Source: Virgibacillus natechei
GTDB taxonomy: Bacteria; Bacillota; Bacilli; Bacillales; Amphibacillaceae
Reading direction: 5' to 3'
DNA: 64,000 nucleotides
Assembly: GCF_026013645.1 (NCBI RefSeq)
Contig: NZ_CP110224.1
Location: 1,054,001 to 1,118,000, forward strand
Positions 47,389 to 57,613 of the stretch are shown piece after piece. The number at the start of each line of letters is the position of its first letter. Within the stretch, counting starts at the first letter, position 1. The notes under the pieces were generated by a model, which did not search any database, was not told where the DNA came from, and saw only the letters and a list, made by a program, of their open reading frames with translations. The position numbers and the translations under genes were made by a program.

Positions 47389-48048
47389 ATGACGAATTTT
47401 AATTGGGCAGGTGTAGTTGACTTCTTACCACAATTAGGAACTGGCTTGTACTACACCCTGTTAATATCTGTCGCTGGTCTATTAATCGGATTTATTTTAG
47501 GTGCTATCTTTGGACTTGGCCGGATTTCCAACAATAAAATTATTTATGGTATTGCCAGTGTATATATTGAAGTTGTTCGAGGTACCCCAGTGCTGGTACA
47601 AGCAATCTGGATATTCTTTGCGCTACCGTTAATTACCCAATACAATATGGATTCCATCACGGCAGGTATCTTAGTTATTGCGTTGAACTCAGGGGCTTAC
47701 ATTGCTGAAATTGTACGTGGTGCCGTGCAGTCTGTTGACAAAGGTCAGATGGAAGCGGGACGCTCTCTGGGGTTAAATGAAAATCAGACGATGCGTCACA
47801 TCGTTTGGCCACAAGCATTTAAACGTATGATTCCACCACTAGGGAACCAGTTTATTATAAGTATAAAAGATACATCCTTACTATCCGTTATTCTTGTTCC
47901 AGAACTTATGTTTCAGGGAAGAAATATAGCAGCCAATCATTTTAACGCGGTTGAGATTTACACAGCGGTGGCTGTATTTTATCTTGCAATAACATTAACC
48001 TTATCCCTTGTGTTGCGGGTTATAGAAAGAAGGTTGGATATCCAATGA
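47389..48048 (+). CDS. glnP: Amino-acid ABC transporter permease
   Basis: A 219-residue permease with five membrane helices and the HisMQ motif [20 protein letters not shown] (EAA loop). It forms the channel with the ATPase encoded 4 bp overlapping. AAGAGAGGTG precedes the ATG. The exact substrate is not determined; the symbol marks the family. Confidence 0.9.
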   Translation: MTNFNWAGVVDFLPQLGTGLYYTLLISVAGLLIGFILGAIFGLGRISNNKIIYGIASVYIEVVRGTPVLVQAIWIFFALPLITQYNMDSITAGILVIALNSGAYIAEIVRGAVQSVDKGQMEAGRSLGLNENQTMRHIVWPQAFKRMIPPLGNQFIISIKDTSLLSVILVPELMFQGRNIAANHFNAVEIYTAVAVFYLAITLTLSLVLRVIERRLDIQ

Positions 48049-48767
48049 TTAAAGTACAGGATTTACACAAAAGCTTTGGAAAAAATGAAGTGTTAAAAGG
48101 AATCAATTGTCAGATTGAACCATCGGAAGTTGTCTGTGTAATTGGTCCAAGTGGATCTGGCAAAAGTACGTTTCTCCGTTGTTTAAATATGTTGGAATCA
48201 ATTACGAGCGGTGATGTAATTGTAGACGGTGAGAACTTGAAAGATTCGAAAACAAATATTAATTTGATCCGTGCAGAAGTGGGTATGGTATTTCAACAGT
48301 TCAACTTGTTTCCACATAAAAAAGTAATTGAAAATATCATGCTTGCTCCGCAAAAAGTTCGGAAACTTAGTAGTGAAGAAGCGCGCGAACGCGGGGAGAA
48401 GCTGCTTGAAAAGGTAGGCTTAGCTGAAAAAGCTGATCAGTATCCTAGTCAGCTTTCAGGAGGGCAACAACAACGTGTTGCAATTGCCCGAGCGCTTGCA
48501 ATGGAACCTAAAATGATGTTGTTTGATGAACCGACTTCGGCTCTAGATCCTGAACTAATCGGAGAGGTTCTTGAAGTTATGAAACAGTTGGCTAACGAAG
48601 GAATGACAATGTTTGTCGTAACACATGAAATGGGTTTTGCCAGGGAAGTAGGCGACCGTGTTTTGTTTATGGATGATGGGTATATAGTTGAAGAAGGAAA
48701 ACCCGAAGAGTTGTTTACAAACCCACAATCCGATAGAACAAAGGAATTTCTGCATAAAGTATTATAA
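48045..48767 (+). CDS. glnQ: Amino-acid ABC transporter ATP-binding protein
   Basis: A 240-residue ATPase: Walker [11 protein letters not shown] loop [10 protein letters not shown], signature [15 protein letters not shown], Walker [15 protein letters not shown] and switch [10 protein letters not shown]. It belongs to the polar amino-acid uptake subgroup. Its ATG overlaps the permease stop (ATGA). A terminator follows. Confidence 0.93.
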   Translation: MIKVQDLHKSFGKNEVLKGINCQIEPSEVVCVIGPSGSGKSTFLRCLNMLESITSGDVIVDGENLKDSKTNINLIRAEVGMVFQQFNLFPHKKVIENIMLAPQKVRKLSSEEARERGEKLLEKVGLAEKADQYPSQLSGGQQQRVAIARALAMEPKMMLFDEPTSALDPELIGEVLEVMKQLANEGMTMFVVTHEMGFAREVGDRVLFMDDGYIVEEGKPEELFTNPQSDRTKEFLHKVL

Positions 48768-48776
48768 AGTAATTAA

Positions 48777-48808
48777 GGCAAGCGTTCAGCATAAAACGCT
48801 TGTCTTTA
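48777..48808 (+). terminator. Terminator after glnQ
   Basis: GGCAAGCGTT pairs with AACGCTTGTC, followed by TTTATTT. Structured repeat B begins immediately behind the T tract. Confidence 0.75.
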
Positions 48809-48811
48809 TTT

Positions 48812-48899
48812 GCAGTTAACAAAGTATAAAAACTTTCTTACTGCATAAGTGCAACTAAGGTTGTCACCTAAAGGCTTGGTGACAACCAAGTTTTCTAAA
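48812..48899 (+). repeat. Structured dispersed repeat, copy B
   Basis: 88 nt, differing from copy A by one base in the hairpin 2 loop (CTAAAGG for TTAAAGG) and one near the 3' end. Hairpins and core are the same. Confidence 0.8.
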
Positions 48900-48965
48900 T
48901 CTAACTTATTAGAAGGCATATCTAAAGCATAAATGTTAAGCTTAAATGAATGAGAGGTGTTTTTA

Positions 48966-49883
48966 ATGAATACTATTCAATTGGGAAAAAATAATTTAGA
49001 AGTCTCTGAAATCTCTCTTGGATGTATGCGAATGAGTGGGCTTTCAGATATAGATGCAGCGAATGTGATTCAACGTGCAATGGAACTTGAAATTAACTTC
49101 TTTGACCATGCCGATATTTATGGTGGGGGAGAATCTGAGAAAAAATTTGCAAAAGCGATTGAAATGAAACCTTCGATTCGAGAGCGTATGTTCCTACAAT
49201 CAAAAGTTGGTATTCGGGAGGGGTTCTTTGATTTTTCTAAAGAACATATTCAAAGAGGGGTCGAAGGTAGTCTGGATAGGTTGAAGACAGATTATATCGA
49301 TGTATTATTGCTTCACCGTCCTGATACATTGGTTGAACCAGAAGAAGTTGCTGAGGCCTTTAAAGAATTGAAAGAAAGCGGTAAAGTGCGTCATTTCGGG
49401 GTCAGTAACCATAATCCAATGCAAATTGAACTCTTGAAAAAGTATGTGGATCAGGATTTGATCGTAAATCAGATGCAACTCAGTGTCATGCATACTGGTA
49501 TGATTGATGCAGGTCTACAGGTTAATACGAAAGCTGAAAATGCTATTAATCGTGACGGGAGTATTCTGGACTACAGTCGTTTGAATGATTTGACGATTCA
49601 AGCATGGTCACCATTTCAACACGGTAACTTCGGTGGTGTATTTATAGATAATGATGCGTTTCCAGAAATCAATGCGAAATTGCAGGAAATTGCTGATAAA
49701 AAAGGTACAAATAAATCGGCGATCGCCGCTGCATGGATATTGCGTCATCCAGCAAAAATACAAACCGTTGTAGGAACAATGAATCCGAATCGTTTAGCAG
49801 AAATTGCAGAAGCTTCTAATACAAGTCTTACGAGGGAAGAATGGTACGAAGTGTATCGTGCTGCGGGAAATGAACTGCCTTAA
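48966..49883 (+). CDS. Aldo/keto reductase, YdhF-like
   Basis: A 305-residue NADPH-dependent reductase: SLGCMRMSGL, catalytic Asp/Tyr in FFDHADIYGGGESEK, Lys in FLQSKVGI, His in VLLLHRPD, and cofactor site near NPNRLAEI. The substrate is unknown. The ATG at 48966 follows GAGAGGTG. Repeat B lies in its leader. Confidence 0.87.
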   Translation: MNTIQLGKNNLEVSEISLGCMRMSGLSDIDAANVIQRAMELEINFFDHADIYGGGESEKKFAKAIEMKPSIRERMFLQSKVGIREGFFDFSKEHIQRGVEGSLDRLKTDYIDVLLLHRPDTLVEPEEVAEAFKELKESGKVRHFGVSNHNPMQIELLKKYVDQDLIVNQMQLSVMHTGMIDAGLQVNTKAENAINRDGSILDYSRLNDLTIQAWSPFQHGNFGGVFIDNDAFPEINAKLQEIADKKGTNKSAIAAAWILRHPAKIQTVVGTMNPNRLAEIAEASNTSLTREEWYEVYRAAGNELP

Positions 49884-50086
49884 TAGCTGAAATAGGCATC
49901 AAAGTGTTATTTGTTTTAATCGTGGCTTTAATATGTTATTATATAATCTTGTGTGTAATATGTGTGGACGAAAAATCACTTGAAATTATAGGGGTTTACC
50001 CTAGTGATCAAACTGCTATGTACTCGTGTAATAGAGTGTTGAACACGCACTAAATAGTTATTTATATTATAGAAAGAAGGAAGAAT

Positions 50087-51502
50087 ATGGTTCATAATCA
50101 AGTGCCTCCACGATCAGGGGAACCCAGTATCAATAGAGTACCACTAATGATCGTATTAATTTCAGGTGCATTTGTCGCTATCCTGAATCAGACTTTATTA
50201 GGCACGGCATTGCCCCATATTATGGCTGATTTGAATTTGAATGCCAATACGGCTCAGTGGCTTCAGTCTATTTTCATGCTTGTTAATGGAATTATGATAC
50301 CAGTCACTGCTTTTTTGATCGGACGATTTACAACAAGAGGATTGTTTCTCACGGCCATGACTATTTTCGGTCTAGGGACGTTGATTTGCGCAATTGCACC
50401 AACTTTTTCCGTATTAATGGCAGGAAGAGTTCTTCAAGCAGCTGGTGCAGGTATTATCATGCCGCTGATGCAAACGATACTGTTTCTTGTCTTTCCTGTT
50501 GAAAAACGCGGAACAGCTATGGGAATGTTTGGATTAGTTATTGCTTTTGCTCCAGCAATAGGCCCTACTCTATCTGGTTATCTAGTACAGAATTTTCCAT
50601 GGAGAAGCTTATTTTATGTAATCATGCCAATTGTTATCATTGATATTATCGTAGCTTATTTCATTCTTAAAAATGTTACAAAACAGACGAATCCAAAAGT
50701 AGATGTTTTATCAATTATGCTTTCGACCTTAGGGTTTGGTGGTTTGTTATATGGATTTAGTACTGCAGGTGATAGTGGATGGACGAGTGCGCAAGTTATT
50801 ATTTCCATGTTTGTTGGTGCTATCACGCTTACATGGTTTATTTTGAGGCAGCTGAAATTAGAAACACCAATACTTGAATTTAGGATATTTAAATATAAAG
50901 TATTTACAATCACAACCATTTTAGGTATGACTGTGTTTATTGCTATGATTGGAGCGGCAGTTGTTTTACCGTTACTCATGCAAAATATGCTTGGCTTTAC
51001 CGCATTGGAATCTGGGTTAGCGTTAATGCCAGGTGCGATCTTAATGGGAATCATGAATCCTATTACAGGAAGATTATTTGATAAATTTGGTGCCAGATGG
51101 CTATCGATTATTGGATTGTCTATTTTGACCATTACAACGTTCATGTTTACAAATCTAACGGTTCAGACAACGTTTAGTTATATCGCAATTGTCAATGCCG
51201 TGAGGATGCTCGGGGTTGCAATGGTAATGATGCCAGTAACCACAGCTGGATTAAATCAGCTTCCAGAAGATTTAATCCCACATGGGACAGCGATGAACAA
51301 TACGATGCGTCAAGTAGCAGGTGCAGTTGGGACAGCGTTGCTTGTAACGGTAATGTCATCTGCAGCTATACCTGATGAGGGTGTACAAGGAGCGATACAT
51401 GGCGTTAATGTATCCTTTATCGTTGCAGGAGTCACTGCTATTGTCGGTCTTGTATTAGCTTTCTTTATTAAAGGTAAAAGTCGAGCAGCAGAGTCGAACT
51501 AA
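50087..51502 (+). CDS. MFS drug exporter, 14 TM (DHA2, LmrB/EmrB-like)
   Basis: A 471-residue transporter with 14 predicted helices. The DHA2 hallmarks LNQTLLGTALPHIMADL, the helix 5 motif C-like GLVIAFAPAIGPTLSGYLV and NAVRMLGVAMVMMPVTTAGLN are present. It likely exports hydrophobic drugs in exchange for protons. AAAGAAGGAAGA precedes the ATG. A small palindrome AGGGGTTTACCCT lies ~90 bp upstream and might be an operator. Confidence 0.88.
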   Translation: MVHNQVPPRSGEPSINRVPLMIVLISGAFVAILNQTLLGTALPHIMADLNLNANTAQWLQSIFMLVNGIMIPVTAFLIGRFTTRGLFLTAMTIFGLGTLICAIAPTFSVLMAGRVLQAAGAGIIMPLMQTILFLVFPVEKRGTAMGMFGLVIAFAPAIGPTLSGYLVQNFPWRSLFYVIMPIVIIDIIVAYFILKNVTKQTNPKVDVLSIMLSTLGFGGLLYGFSTAGDSGWTSAQVIISMFVGAITLTWFILRQLKLETPILEFRIFKYKVFTITTILGMTVFIAMIGAAVVLPLLMQNMLGFTALESGLALMPGAILMGIMNPITGRLFDKFGARWLSIIGLSILTITTFMFTNLTVQTTFSYIAIVNAVRMLGVAMVMMPVTTAGLNQLPEDLIPHGTAMNNTMRQVAGAVGTALLVTVMSSAAIPDEGVQGAIHGVNVSFIVAGVTAIVGLVLAFFIKGKSRAAESN

Positions 51503-51512
51503 ATAATCGGTG

Positions 51513-51546
51513 AAAAAACGAGCATATCATTATGCTTGTTTTTTTT
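51513..51546. terminator. Bidirectional terminator
   Basis: AACGAGCATA pairs with TATGCTTGTT with A and T tracts; it lies between convergent genes. Confidence 0.85.
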
Positions 51547-53074
51547 ACCAGTCTTCTTCTTTTTTTACTTTATCTTTATCCTTTCCTTCTTTTTTCAAGG
51601 AACGAACGATGGCTAGCATCATCAAAATCATAATGATAGAAAATGGGAGGGCGGTTATTGTTGAGATTGCTTGCATACCATCCAATCCGCCACTAAGTAA
51701 TAGCACGGACGCAATGGAAGAAATGAGCAGACCCCAAACGACGAGAACTGTATTTTTGGGATTTAGATCCCCTGATGAAGAAAACACACCAAGTACGTAT
51801 GTTGCGGAATTTGCCGATGTAATGAAAAAAATACCTATTAGTACAAGGGAAGCCAGATTAAGAATAAATCCTCCCGGTAATTGTTCAAGCACAAGAAATA
51901 AACCAACTTCAGGTGTCTCATATATATCTGAGGCAAAATTAGCATTTTCATTCATTTCCATGTGAAGACCTGTTCCTCCAAACGCAACAAACCATAGAGC
52001 GGTTACCAATGTAGGGACAAACAACACACCTAGGATAAATTCTCCCAGCGTACGACCTTTAGATACTCTCGCTATAAATGTTCCGACAAACGGGCTCCAG
52101 GATATAATCCATGCCCAGTAAAATAATGTCCATTCTCCCATCCATTCATTACCTGAATAAGGTGTGGTGTTGAAACTGAGATTGATAAAACTGGAAGTAT
52201 AATTCCCTAATGTTTTTGAAAAATGTTCAAAAATAAAGACAGTTGGGCCGATGATAATAATCGTTAGTAATAAGATTGCTCCAAGACCAAGATTGGAAAC
52301 ACTTAAATATTTCATTCCCTTATTTAATCCAGATACAACAGATAATAGAAAGATAATAGTTACGACAACGATAATCGCCATTTGAACGACTGCATTATTT
52401 GGGAGACCAAAAATTTCAGTTAATCCACTACCGAATTGGAGGGTGCTCAGCCCAAAAGAGGTCGCAATACCAACAGTTGTAGCTACAATCGCAATAATGT
52501 CAACCATTTTCCCGGGCCACTTATGTATGTTTTCCCCGATTAATGGGTAGAAGGACGAACTAATTAAGCCAGGAAGGTTTTTCCGGTACTTGGCAAAAGC
52601 TAAACCGAGTGCAACCACTGCATAAATCGCCCATGGATGAAATCCCCAGTGAAATATACTCCATAATAATCCAGATTCCGCAGCTTCTTGCGTTCCTTCT
52701 TCTATATCGCCAGGAGGATTTGCGAAATGAGATAAAGGTTCTCCAATACCCCAAAATACAAGCCCAACTCCCATTCCAGCAGCAAAAAGCATCCCAATCC
52801 AAGTGAAGTAGGAGTATTCAGGTTTTTCATCCTTTCTTCCTAACTTCATGTGACGATAGGGGCCAAATCCTAAATAGAAGCAAAAACCGACGAATAAAGC
52901 GGTAGAAAGTACATAAAACCAGCCAAGATTTTCTGAAATTTGATCCATAAGACTTGTTGTCATTACGGTCATGGATTCAGCTGAGAGCATCCCCCATAAC
53001 ACAACACTAAAAACAATAATAGCTGCTAGTATGAATACGATATTGGATTTTGCCAAATTTATTAGTTTTTTCAT
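51545..53074 (-). CDS. opuD: BCCT-family betaine/carnitine/choline transporter (OpuD-like)
   Basis: A 509-residue carrier with 12 membrane helices. GMGVGLVFWGIGEPLSHF and the Trp-rich WTLFYWAWIISWSPFVGTFI motif are diagnostic for BCCT. It imports glycine betaine or similar osmolytes with Na+. The charged C-terminal tail (KKEGKDKDKVKKEEDW) is typical of an osmosensory domain. The ATG at 53074 follows AAGGAG; a GTG three codons earlier is too near the site. Confidence 0.9.
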   Translation of the reverse strand: MKKLINLAKSNIVFILAAIIVFSVVLWGMLSAESMTVMTTSLMDQISENLGWFYVLSTALFVGFCFYLGFGPYRHMKLGRKDEKPEYSYFTWIGMLFAAGMGVGLVFWGIGEPLSHFANPPGDIEEGTQEAAESGLLWSIFHWGFHPWAIYAVVALGLAFAKYRKNLPGLISSSFYPLIGENIHKWPGKMVDIIAIVATTVGIATSFGLSTLQFGSGLTEIFGLPNNAVVQMAIIVVVTIIFLLSVVSGLNKGMKYLSVSNLGLGAILLLTIIIIGPTVFIFEHFSKTLGNYTSSFINLSFNTTPYSGNEWMGEWTLFYWAWIISWSPFVGTFIARVSKGRTLGEFILGVLFVPTLVTALWFVAFGGTGLHMEMNENANFASDIYETPEVGLFLVLEQLPGGFILNLASLVLIGIFFITSANSATYVLGVFSSSGDLNPKNTVLVVWGLLISSIASVLLLSGGLDGMQAISTITALPFSIIMILMMLAIVRSLKKEGKDKDKVKKEEDW

Positions 53075-53235
53075 GTCTTCCACTCCTTGATACTATATTA
53101 AGGGACTTCCACAATTTACGGGAAAGAAAACATGAAATTAGTAGGGCATATCTATTGTTTTAATAATCTTCTATCACAGAAGGCTAAGTTTTCTAAATGT
53201 AACTCAAATTATTGTATGGACGTAATATCAATCTT

Positions 53236-53264
53236 TTGACAGAACCTATATGAAATGATATATT
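53236..53264 (+). promoter_or_regulatory. Sigma-A promoter of the dioxygenase gene
   Basis: TTGACA, exactly 17 bp, TATATT. Confidence 0.7.
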
Positions 53265-53269
53265 TATAT

Positions 53270-53292
53270 TTAATTAAAGATATCTTAATTAA
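53270..53292 (+). promoter_or_regulatory. Palindromic operator at the +1 region
   Basis: TTAATTAA-AGATATC-TTAATTAA is a near-perfect dyad with inner AAGATATCTT. It starts six bases after the -10, the place for a MarR/DUF24-type repressor such as MhqR or YodB. Confidence 0.55.
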
Positions 53293-53355
53293 AACAGTTT
53301 CGTTTTTAGTTGGAAATAGTAAGCGAAGTTTGATACTCAATTGGAGGGACTTATA

Positions 53356-54333
53356 ATGAACGAACTAAAAGGAATGCACCACGTAACAGCGATTACGAGT
53401 AATGCGGAGAAGAACTATGAATTTTTTACGTATGTTTTAGGCATGCGTTTAGTAAAGAAAACAGTGAATCAGGATGATATTCATACCTATCATTTATTTT
53501 TTGCAGATGACACAGGCAGTCCAGGTACAGACATGACGTTCTTTGACTTCCCAGGCGCTCCCAAAGGAGTGCATGGTACGAATGAGATTTCAAAAACGTC
53601 ATTCCGAGTACCAAGTAATGAGGCATTAGATTATTGGGTGGCCCGTTTCGATCGTTTAGAAGTAAATCATACCGGCATTAAAGAGCAATTTGGTAAAAAA
53701 GTGCTTTCGTTCGTCGATTTCGATGATCAGCAGTATCAATTGATTTCAGATGAGGGCAATGAAGGAGTTGCTGCTGGTACGCCGTGGCAAAAAGGGCCAA
53801 TTCCACTTGAGTACGCCATTACCGGATTAGGGCCAATTTTTGTTCGTATCGCTAATTTTGATTACTTTAAAGAAGTAATGGAAAAAGTGCTGTTATATAA
53901 AGAAATCGATAAGGAAGGCTCCTTCCATTTATTTGAAGGCGGTGAAGGAGGAAACGGTGCGCAAGTGGTAGTAGAATATAATGCAGTCCTTCCACAAGCT
54001 AAACAAGGGTTCGGTACCGTTCATCATGCGGCATTTCGTGTTGAGGATCGTTCCGTTCTAGAAGAATGGAATAAACGCATGAAAGATTTCGGATTTCAAA
54101 CATCAGGGTTTGTCGATCGCTTCTTTTTCGGTTCCTTGTATACACAAGTTGCACCACAAATTTTATTTGAATTTGCAACAGATGGTCCAGGGTTTATGGA
54201 TGACGAACCTTATGAAACACTTGGTGAAAAATTATCATTACCGCCAATGTTAGAACCAAAACGTGATGAAATCGAAAAATCAGTTCGTCCGATTGATACA
54301 GTGAGAAGTACGATTGAATTCACCAAAGAATAA
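53356..54333 (+). CDS. mhqO: Ring-cleaving dioxygenase, MhqO-like (glyoxalase fold)
   Basis: A 325-residue protein with two vicinal-oxygen-chelate modules: GMHHVTAITSNAEKNYEF at the start and GTVHHAAFRVEDRSVLEEW in the second half give metal-binding His residues. B. subtilis MhqO/MhqA/MhqE break down quinone adducts under MhqR control. GGAGGGAC precedes the ATG at 53356. The operator-like dyad upstream fits quinone-induced expression, by inference. Confidence 0.87.
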   Translation: MNELKGMHHVTAITSNAEKNYEFFTYVLGMRLVKKTVNQDDIHTYHLFFADDTGSPGTDMTFFDFPGAPKGVHGTNEISKTSFRVPSNEALDYWVARFDRLEVNHTGIKEQFGKKVLSFVDFDDQQYQLISDEGNEGVAAGTPWQKGPIPLEYAITGLGPIFVRIANFDYFKEVMEKVLLYKEIDKEGSFHLFEGGEGGNGAQVVVEYNAVLPQAKQGFGTVHHAAFRVEDRSVLEEWNKRMKDFGFQTSGFVDRFFFGSLYTQVAPQILFEFATDGPGFMDDEPYETLGEKLSLPPMLEPKRDEIEKSVRPIDTVRSTIEFTKE

Positions 54334-54353
54334 TTGAAAAATAGATAGGCATG

Positions 54354-54389
54354 AAAAAGGCGCTTTCCTCTAATGGGGGAGCGCCTTTT
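54354..54389. terminator. Bidirectional terminator
   Basis: AAAAAGGCGCT and AGCGCCTTTT, with inner CC/GG pairing, between the convergent mhqO-like and cadA genes. Confidence 0.85.
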
Positions 54390-54393
54390 CTTT

Positions 54394-56508
54394 TTAATGA
54401 TCAAACTTTGTTTTCATCAATCTTAGTGAATTGAGTATAACAATCAACGTGGCGCCGATATCAGCAAATATAGCCAGCCATAGCGTCAGCCATCCTGGAA
54501 TGACAAGCAGAAGTGCAGCCGCCTTTATTACAATTGAAAAAGTGACATTTTGTTTGATAATGGCTAATGTTTTTCGGCTCAGGGCAATGGTATATGGAAG
54601 ATTCGCCAAATCGTCAGCCATTAGTGCAATATCAGCCGTTTCGAGCGCTGTATCGGTTCCGGCTCCACCCATGGCAATGCCGACTGTTGAAGTTGCTAAT
54701 GCAGGTGCGTCGTTTATACCATCACCAATCATTGCAACATTTCCATTTTGTTCGTTTAATTTTTTAATCGAATCTAATTTATCCTGTGGTAAAAGTTCCG
54801 CTTTGGTCTCACTTATGCCTAACTGCTTTCCAATTGCTTTTCCTGTTGCAACATTATCACCTGTTAGCATAACTGTTTTTTCAATGCCGAGTTTATGGAG
54901 TTTTTGAATGACAGAAAGGCTACTTTTTCGAACTTGGTCTGCTACCGCAATTAATCCCTTTATTTCTTGCTCGGTTCCGAGTAGCATAACCGTCTTACCC
55001 TGTGTTTGTAGTTCTATAATTTCTTGATTGAGATCAGTTGGAATCGAAACCATCTCTTCAAATAAGTTGGGTTTACCAATAAAGTACACCGTATTATTTA
55101 TCGATGCTCTTGCTCCTTTTCCTGTAATGGATTGGAAGTATTCTGCCGTGTACATATTAGCATGACTTGCTTCAGCTTTACGAGTTATGGCTGAGGCAAG
55201 CGGGTGTTGTGAAAAGGATTCAATCGCTGTTGCAACGCTTAAAAGTTCCTTGTTCGACATTTCAGATACATTTACTATATCCGTAACTTCTGGTTTTCCT
55301 TCTGTTAGTGTTCCGGTTTTATCAAAAGCGACTACTTTCAATTTGCCTGTTTCTTCTAAATGGATTCCACCTTTAATTAAAACACCTTTACGTGCCGCAT
55401 TTCCTATTGCGGTTACAATGGCAACTGGTGTTGAAATAACCAATGCACAAGGGCAACCCACAACCAGCACGGCTAATCCACTATAGACCCACGGATACCA
55501 ATCCGCTCCGAATAAAAGTGGGGGGATAATGGCAACCAACAAAGCAACCACCATGATGGCTGGTGTGTAATATCTCGCAAATTTATCAACAAATGCTTGA
55601 GATGGTGCCCGTTCAGCTTGAGCTTCTTCTACTAAGTGAATAATTTTAGCGATGGTAGTGTCTTTCGCAAGTTTAGTAACACGAACCTCTAGGGCACCTT
55701 CTTCGTTTAAGGTTCCCGCAAAAACTTCATCACCAATCACTTTATGGGCAGGGATGGATTCGCCTGTTATCGAAGCCTGATTAATGGAGGATTGACCGTT
55801 AATGACTTCACCGTCCATCGCAAGCTTCTGTCCAGGTTTGATCAGCATAATATCATCAATTTGTACATCTTCCACATCGATTTCCATCGTTTCATTTCCA
55901 CGTCTTATCGTTGCCTTATTCGGGGCAATATCCATCAAAGACTTAATGGACTGGCGGGCTTTATCCATCGAATATCCCTCTAAAGCTTCACTCACTGCAA
56001 ATAGGAATACAACGACCGCACCTTCAGCCCATTCCCCAATAATAGCTGCACCAATAATAGCGACAGTCATTAATGTTTTCATATCAAATTCAAGTTTTGT
56101 CAGATTCTTTAATCCAATTTTGAATAAGTCATAACCGCCAATAATGATAGATAATCCAAACGTTCCAATGGTTAGAGGGCTATTTTCTCCATATTGAACG
56201 AGAAAAATAAATCCAATCACGATAAAGACTAAAGAAATCATGGCCGTACTATTTTCCCTTTTTTTCCAAAAGGAGTTCTTTTCCTCTGGTTGTCTTTGTC
56301 GCTCCGGAAACACTTTAATCCCGTCGAATGCACCTGCTTGTTCCAACTGGTCGATGGACGCTTCTCCTTTAACAGTGATTTTAGCTGCACCAAAATTAAG
56401 CTGTACATCATCAACCGTATGAATATTACGTATGTTTTTCTCAAATTTAGCTGCACAATTTGTACAGGATAAACCCTGCAAACGATATACGTTATTTTTA
56501 TCCATCAT
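54394..56508 (-). CDS. cadA: Heavy-metal-exporting P1B-type ATPase (CadA-like)
   Basis: A 704-residue pump. The N-terminal metal-binding domain has [14 protein letters not shown]; membrane helices surround CPC ([11 protein letters not shown]), the phosphorylation motif is [12 protein letters not shown], with TGES and HPLASAI, and the hinge is [12 protein letters not shown]. The N-terminal and CPC motifs point to Zn/Cd/Pb export rather than Cu. AAGGTG precedes the ATG at 56508, which overlaps the end of cadC, so both are co-translated. Confidence 0.93.
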   Translation of the reverse strand: MMDKNNVYRLQGLSCTNCAAKFEKNIRNIHTVDDVQLNFGAAKITVKGEASIDQLEQAGAFDGIKVFPERQRQPEEKNSFWKKRENSTAMISLVFIVIGFIFLVQYGENSPLTIGTFGLSIIIGGYDLFKIGLKNLTKLEFDMKTLMTVAIIGAAIIGEWAEGAVVVFLFAVSEALEGYSMDKARQSIKSLMDIAPNKATIRRGNETMEIDVEDVQIDDIMLIKPGQKLAMDGEVINGQSSINQASITGESIPAHKVIGDEVFAGTLNEEGALEVRVTKLAKDTTIAKIIHLVEEAQAERAPSQAFVDKFARYYTPAIMVVALLVAIIPPLLFGADWYPWVYSGLAVLVVGCPCALVISTPVAIVTAIGNAARKGVLIKGGIHLEETGKLKVVAFDKTGTLTEGKPEVTDIVNVSEMSNKELLSVATAIESFSQHPLASAITRKAEASHANMYTAEYFQSITGKGARASINNTVYFIGKPNLFEEMVSIPTDLNQEIIELQTQGKTVMLLGTEQEIKGLIAVADQVRKSSLSVIQKLHKLGIEKTVMLTGDNVATGKAIGKQLGISETKAELLPQDKLDSIKKLNEQNGNVAMIGDGINDAPALATSTVGIAMGGAGTDTALETADIALMADDLANLPYTIALSRKTLAIIKQNVTFSIVIKAAALLLVIPGWLTLWLAIFADIGATLIVILNSLRLMKTKFDH

Positions 56509-56884
56509 GCTTTTCACCTTCTTGGGCATGTATAATTGCTATCGATACAAGTTGTCGAACATGGTCATCCTCAAGCGAATAGAAAACTAACTTTCCTTCT
56601 TTTCGAAATTTGGCTAATCCCATATTACGTAGTAACCGTAAATGATGAGAAGCTGTTGCAGTAGTAGAATCAATAATATTGGCAACATCGCACACACATA
56701 ATTCCCTTTCTAACGTAAGAGCGTAGGCAATTTTTAAGCGGGTTGCGTCTGCTAATGCCTTGAAAATCATTTCTACTCCATGAACTTGTTCCATCTTTGG
56801 TTGAATGTGATTTACTTTTTCCACATCAAAACAAAAGGTGTCGCATGTATCGTTGGATTTAGTTAATACTTTTTCTCTGCTCAT
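56498..56884 (-). CDS. cadC: CadC-like ArsR-family metal-responsive repressor
   Basis: A 128-residue winged-helix repressor. Metal-site cysteines are in [15 protein letters not shown] and [10 protein letters not shown], the pattern of the S. aureus CadC alpha-3N site for Cd/Pb/Bi. The DNA helix is [29 protein letters not shown] precedes the ATG at 56884. It likely represses its own operon until metal binds. Confidence 0.92.
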   Translation of the reverse strand: MSREKVLTKSNDTCDTFCFDVEKVNHIQPKMEQVHGVEMIFKALADATRLKIAYALTLERELCVCDVANIIDSTTATASHHLRLLRNMGLAKFRKEGKLVFYSLEDDHVRQLVSIAIIHAQEGEKHDG

Positions 56885-56898
56885 CCTTTTCACCTTCA

Positions 56899-56920
56899 TT
56901 CAAATGATTGTTTGATTATA
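56899..56920 (-). promoter_or_regulatory. CadC operator overlapping the promoter
   Basis: The dyad TTCAAATGATTGTTTGATT lies just upstream of cadC and overlaps the -10 TATAAT (minus strand, 56915-56920). It resembles the TCAAATAAATATTTGA core of the S. aureus cad operator. Confidence 0.65.
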
Positions 56921-56947
56921 GTGTATAGGATGTAAAAATAAAAAACA

Positions 56948-56963
56948 ATCAAATGAAAGTTTG
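56948..56963 (-). promoter_or_regulatory. Second CadC-like palindrome
   Basis: TCAAATGAAAGTTTGA, the same half-sites as the main operator, 48 bp further upstream. Confidence 0.45.
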
Positions 56964-57030
56964 AGTGAGAGGTTTTATTGATATATTTTCGTTGAAGCAA
57001 TATTATCTCTCACTGGGTGAGTTTTATTAC

Positions 57031-57080
57031 AGTTTAACGGGCAATCAATCATGAATGAAAACTTCACCAATAATGATGAA
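57031..57080. repeat. Dispersed repeat copy (AGTTTAACGG family), copy 2
   Basis: Matches 6137-6188 over about 50 bp with few differences. Confidence 0.65.
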
Positions 57081-57613
57081 ACAAAGCTAAGTGTGGAATA
57101 ATTTTCATCTGAATCTACTCAAGCAATCAGCGTCGTGAATCGAATAATTCCTACCGTGAAGGGGAGAATAATTGCAAAAGTTTTACATTGGTGGAACATG
57201 AAATGGAAAGTAAAATAACCGCTTCAGAACTTAATAACCTCAGCAACACCTATCTTGGAAACTCAACGGCTGTCGTGGATTGCTGATATTTATTAAAATA
57301 ATTGAGGTTACTTTATACTTTGCTAAATATGAGATGAAGGAAGTTGGTAATTTGTTGAGTCAAGCAGGTTACCCGCATTCTGAAGGTTTTACAAATGAGG
57401 ATTTCACGTATACAGCACGGGCTCTTTGCCTCAATGTGGTGGGAAGTTATCCTTCATTGAGGCAATTTTGTGCCGTGTTATTTGTATCGTCATGGGGTTA
57501 CAAATCACACCATGCACCAATTTCATAATAGTTGAGTGGCCGAGGTTTTACAAATACGGATAGAATATGTAGCCCCTCTATTGCATTGGTCATAGAGGAG
57601 CTACATGCGAACG
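57081..57613. other. Region without a supported gene
   Basis: An 82-codon plus-strand frame at 57280-57528 runs through a long inverted repeat (TTGCCTCAATG/CATTGAGGCAA) and has no ribosome site. A strong hairpin, TGTAGCCCCTCTAT/ATAGAGGAGCTACA at 57571-57605, may end the deacetylase transcript although it lacks a T run. Confidence 0.5.

Noticed and set aside
57280..57528. 82-codon plus-strand frame
   Set aside because: It runs through a long inverted repeat and has no ribosome site or recognisable domain.
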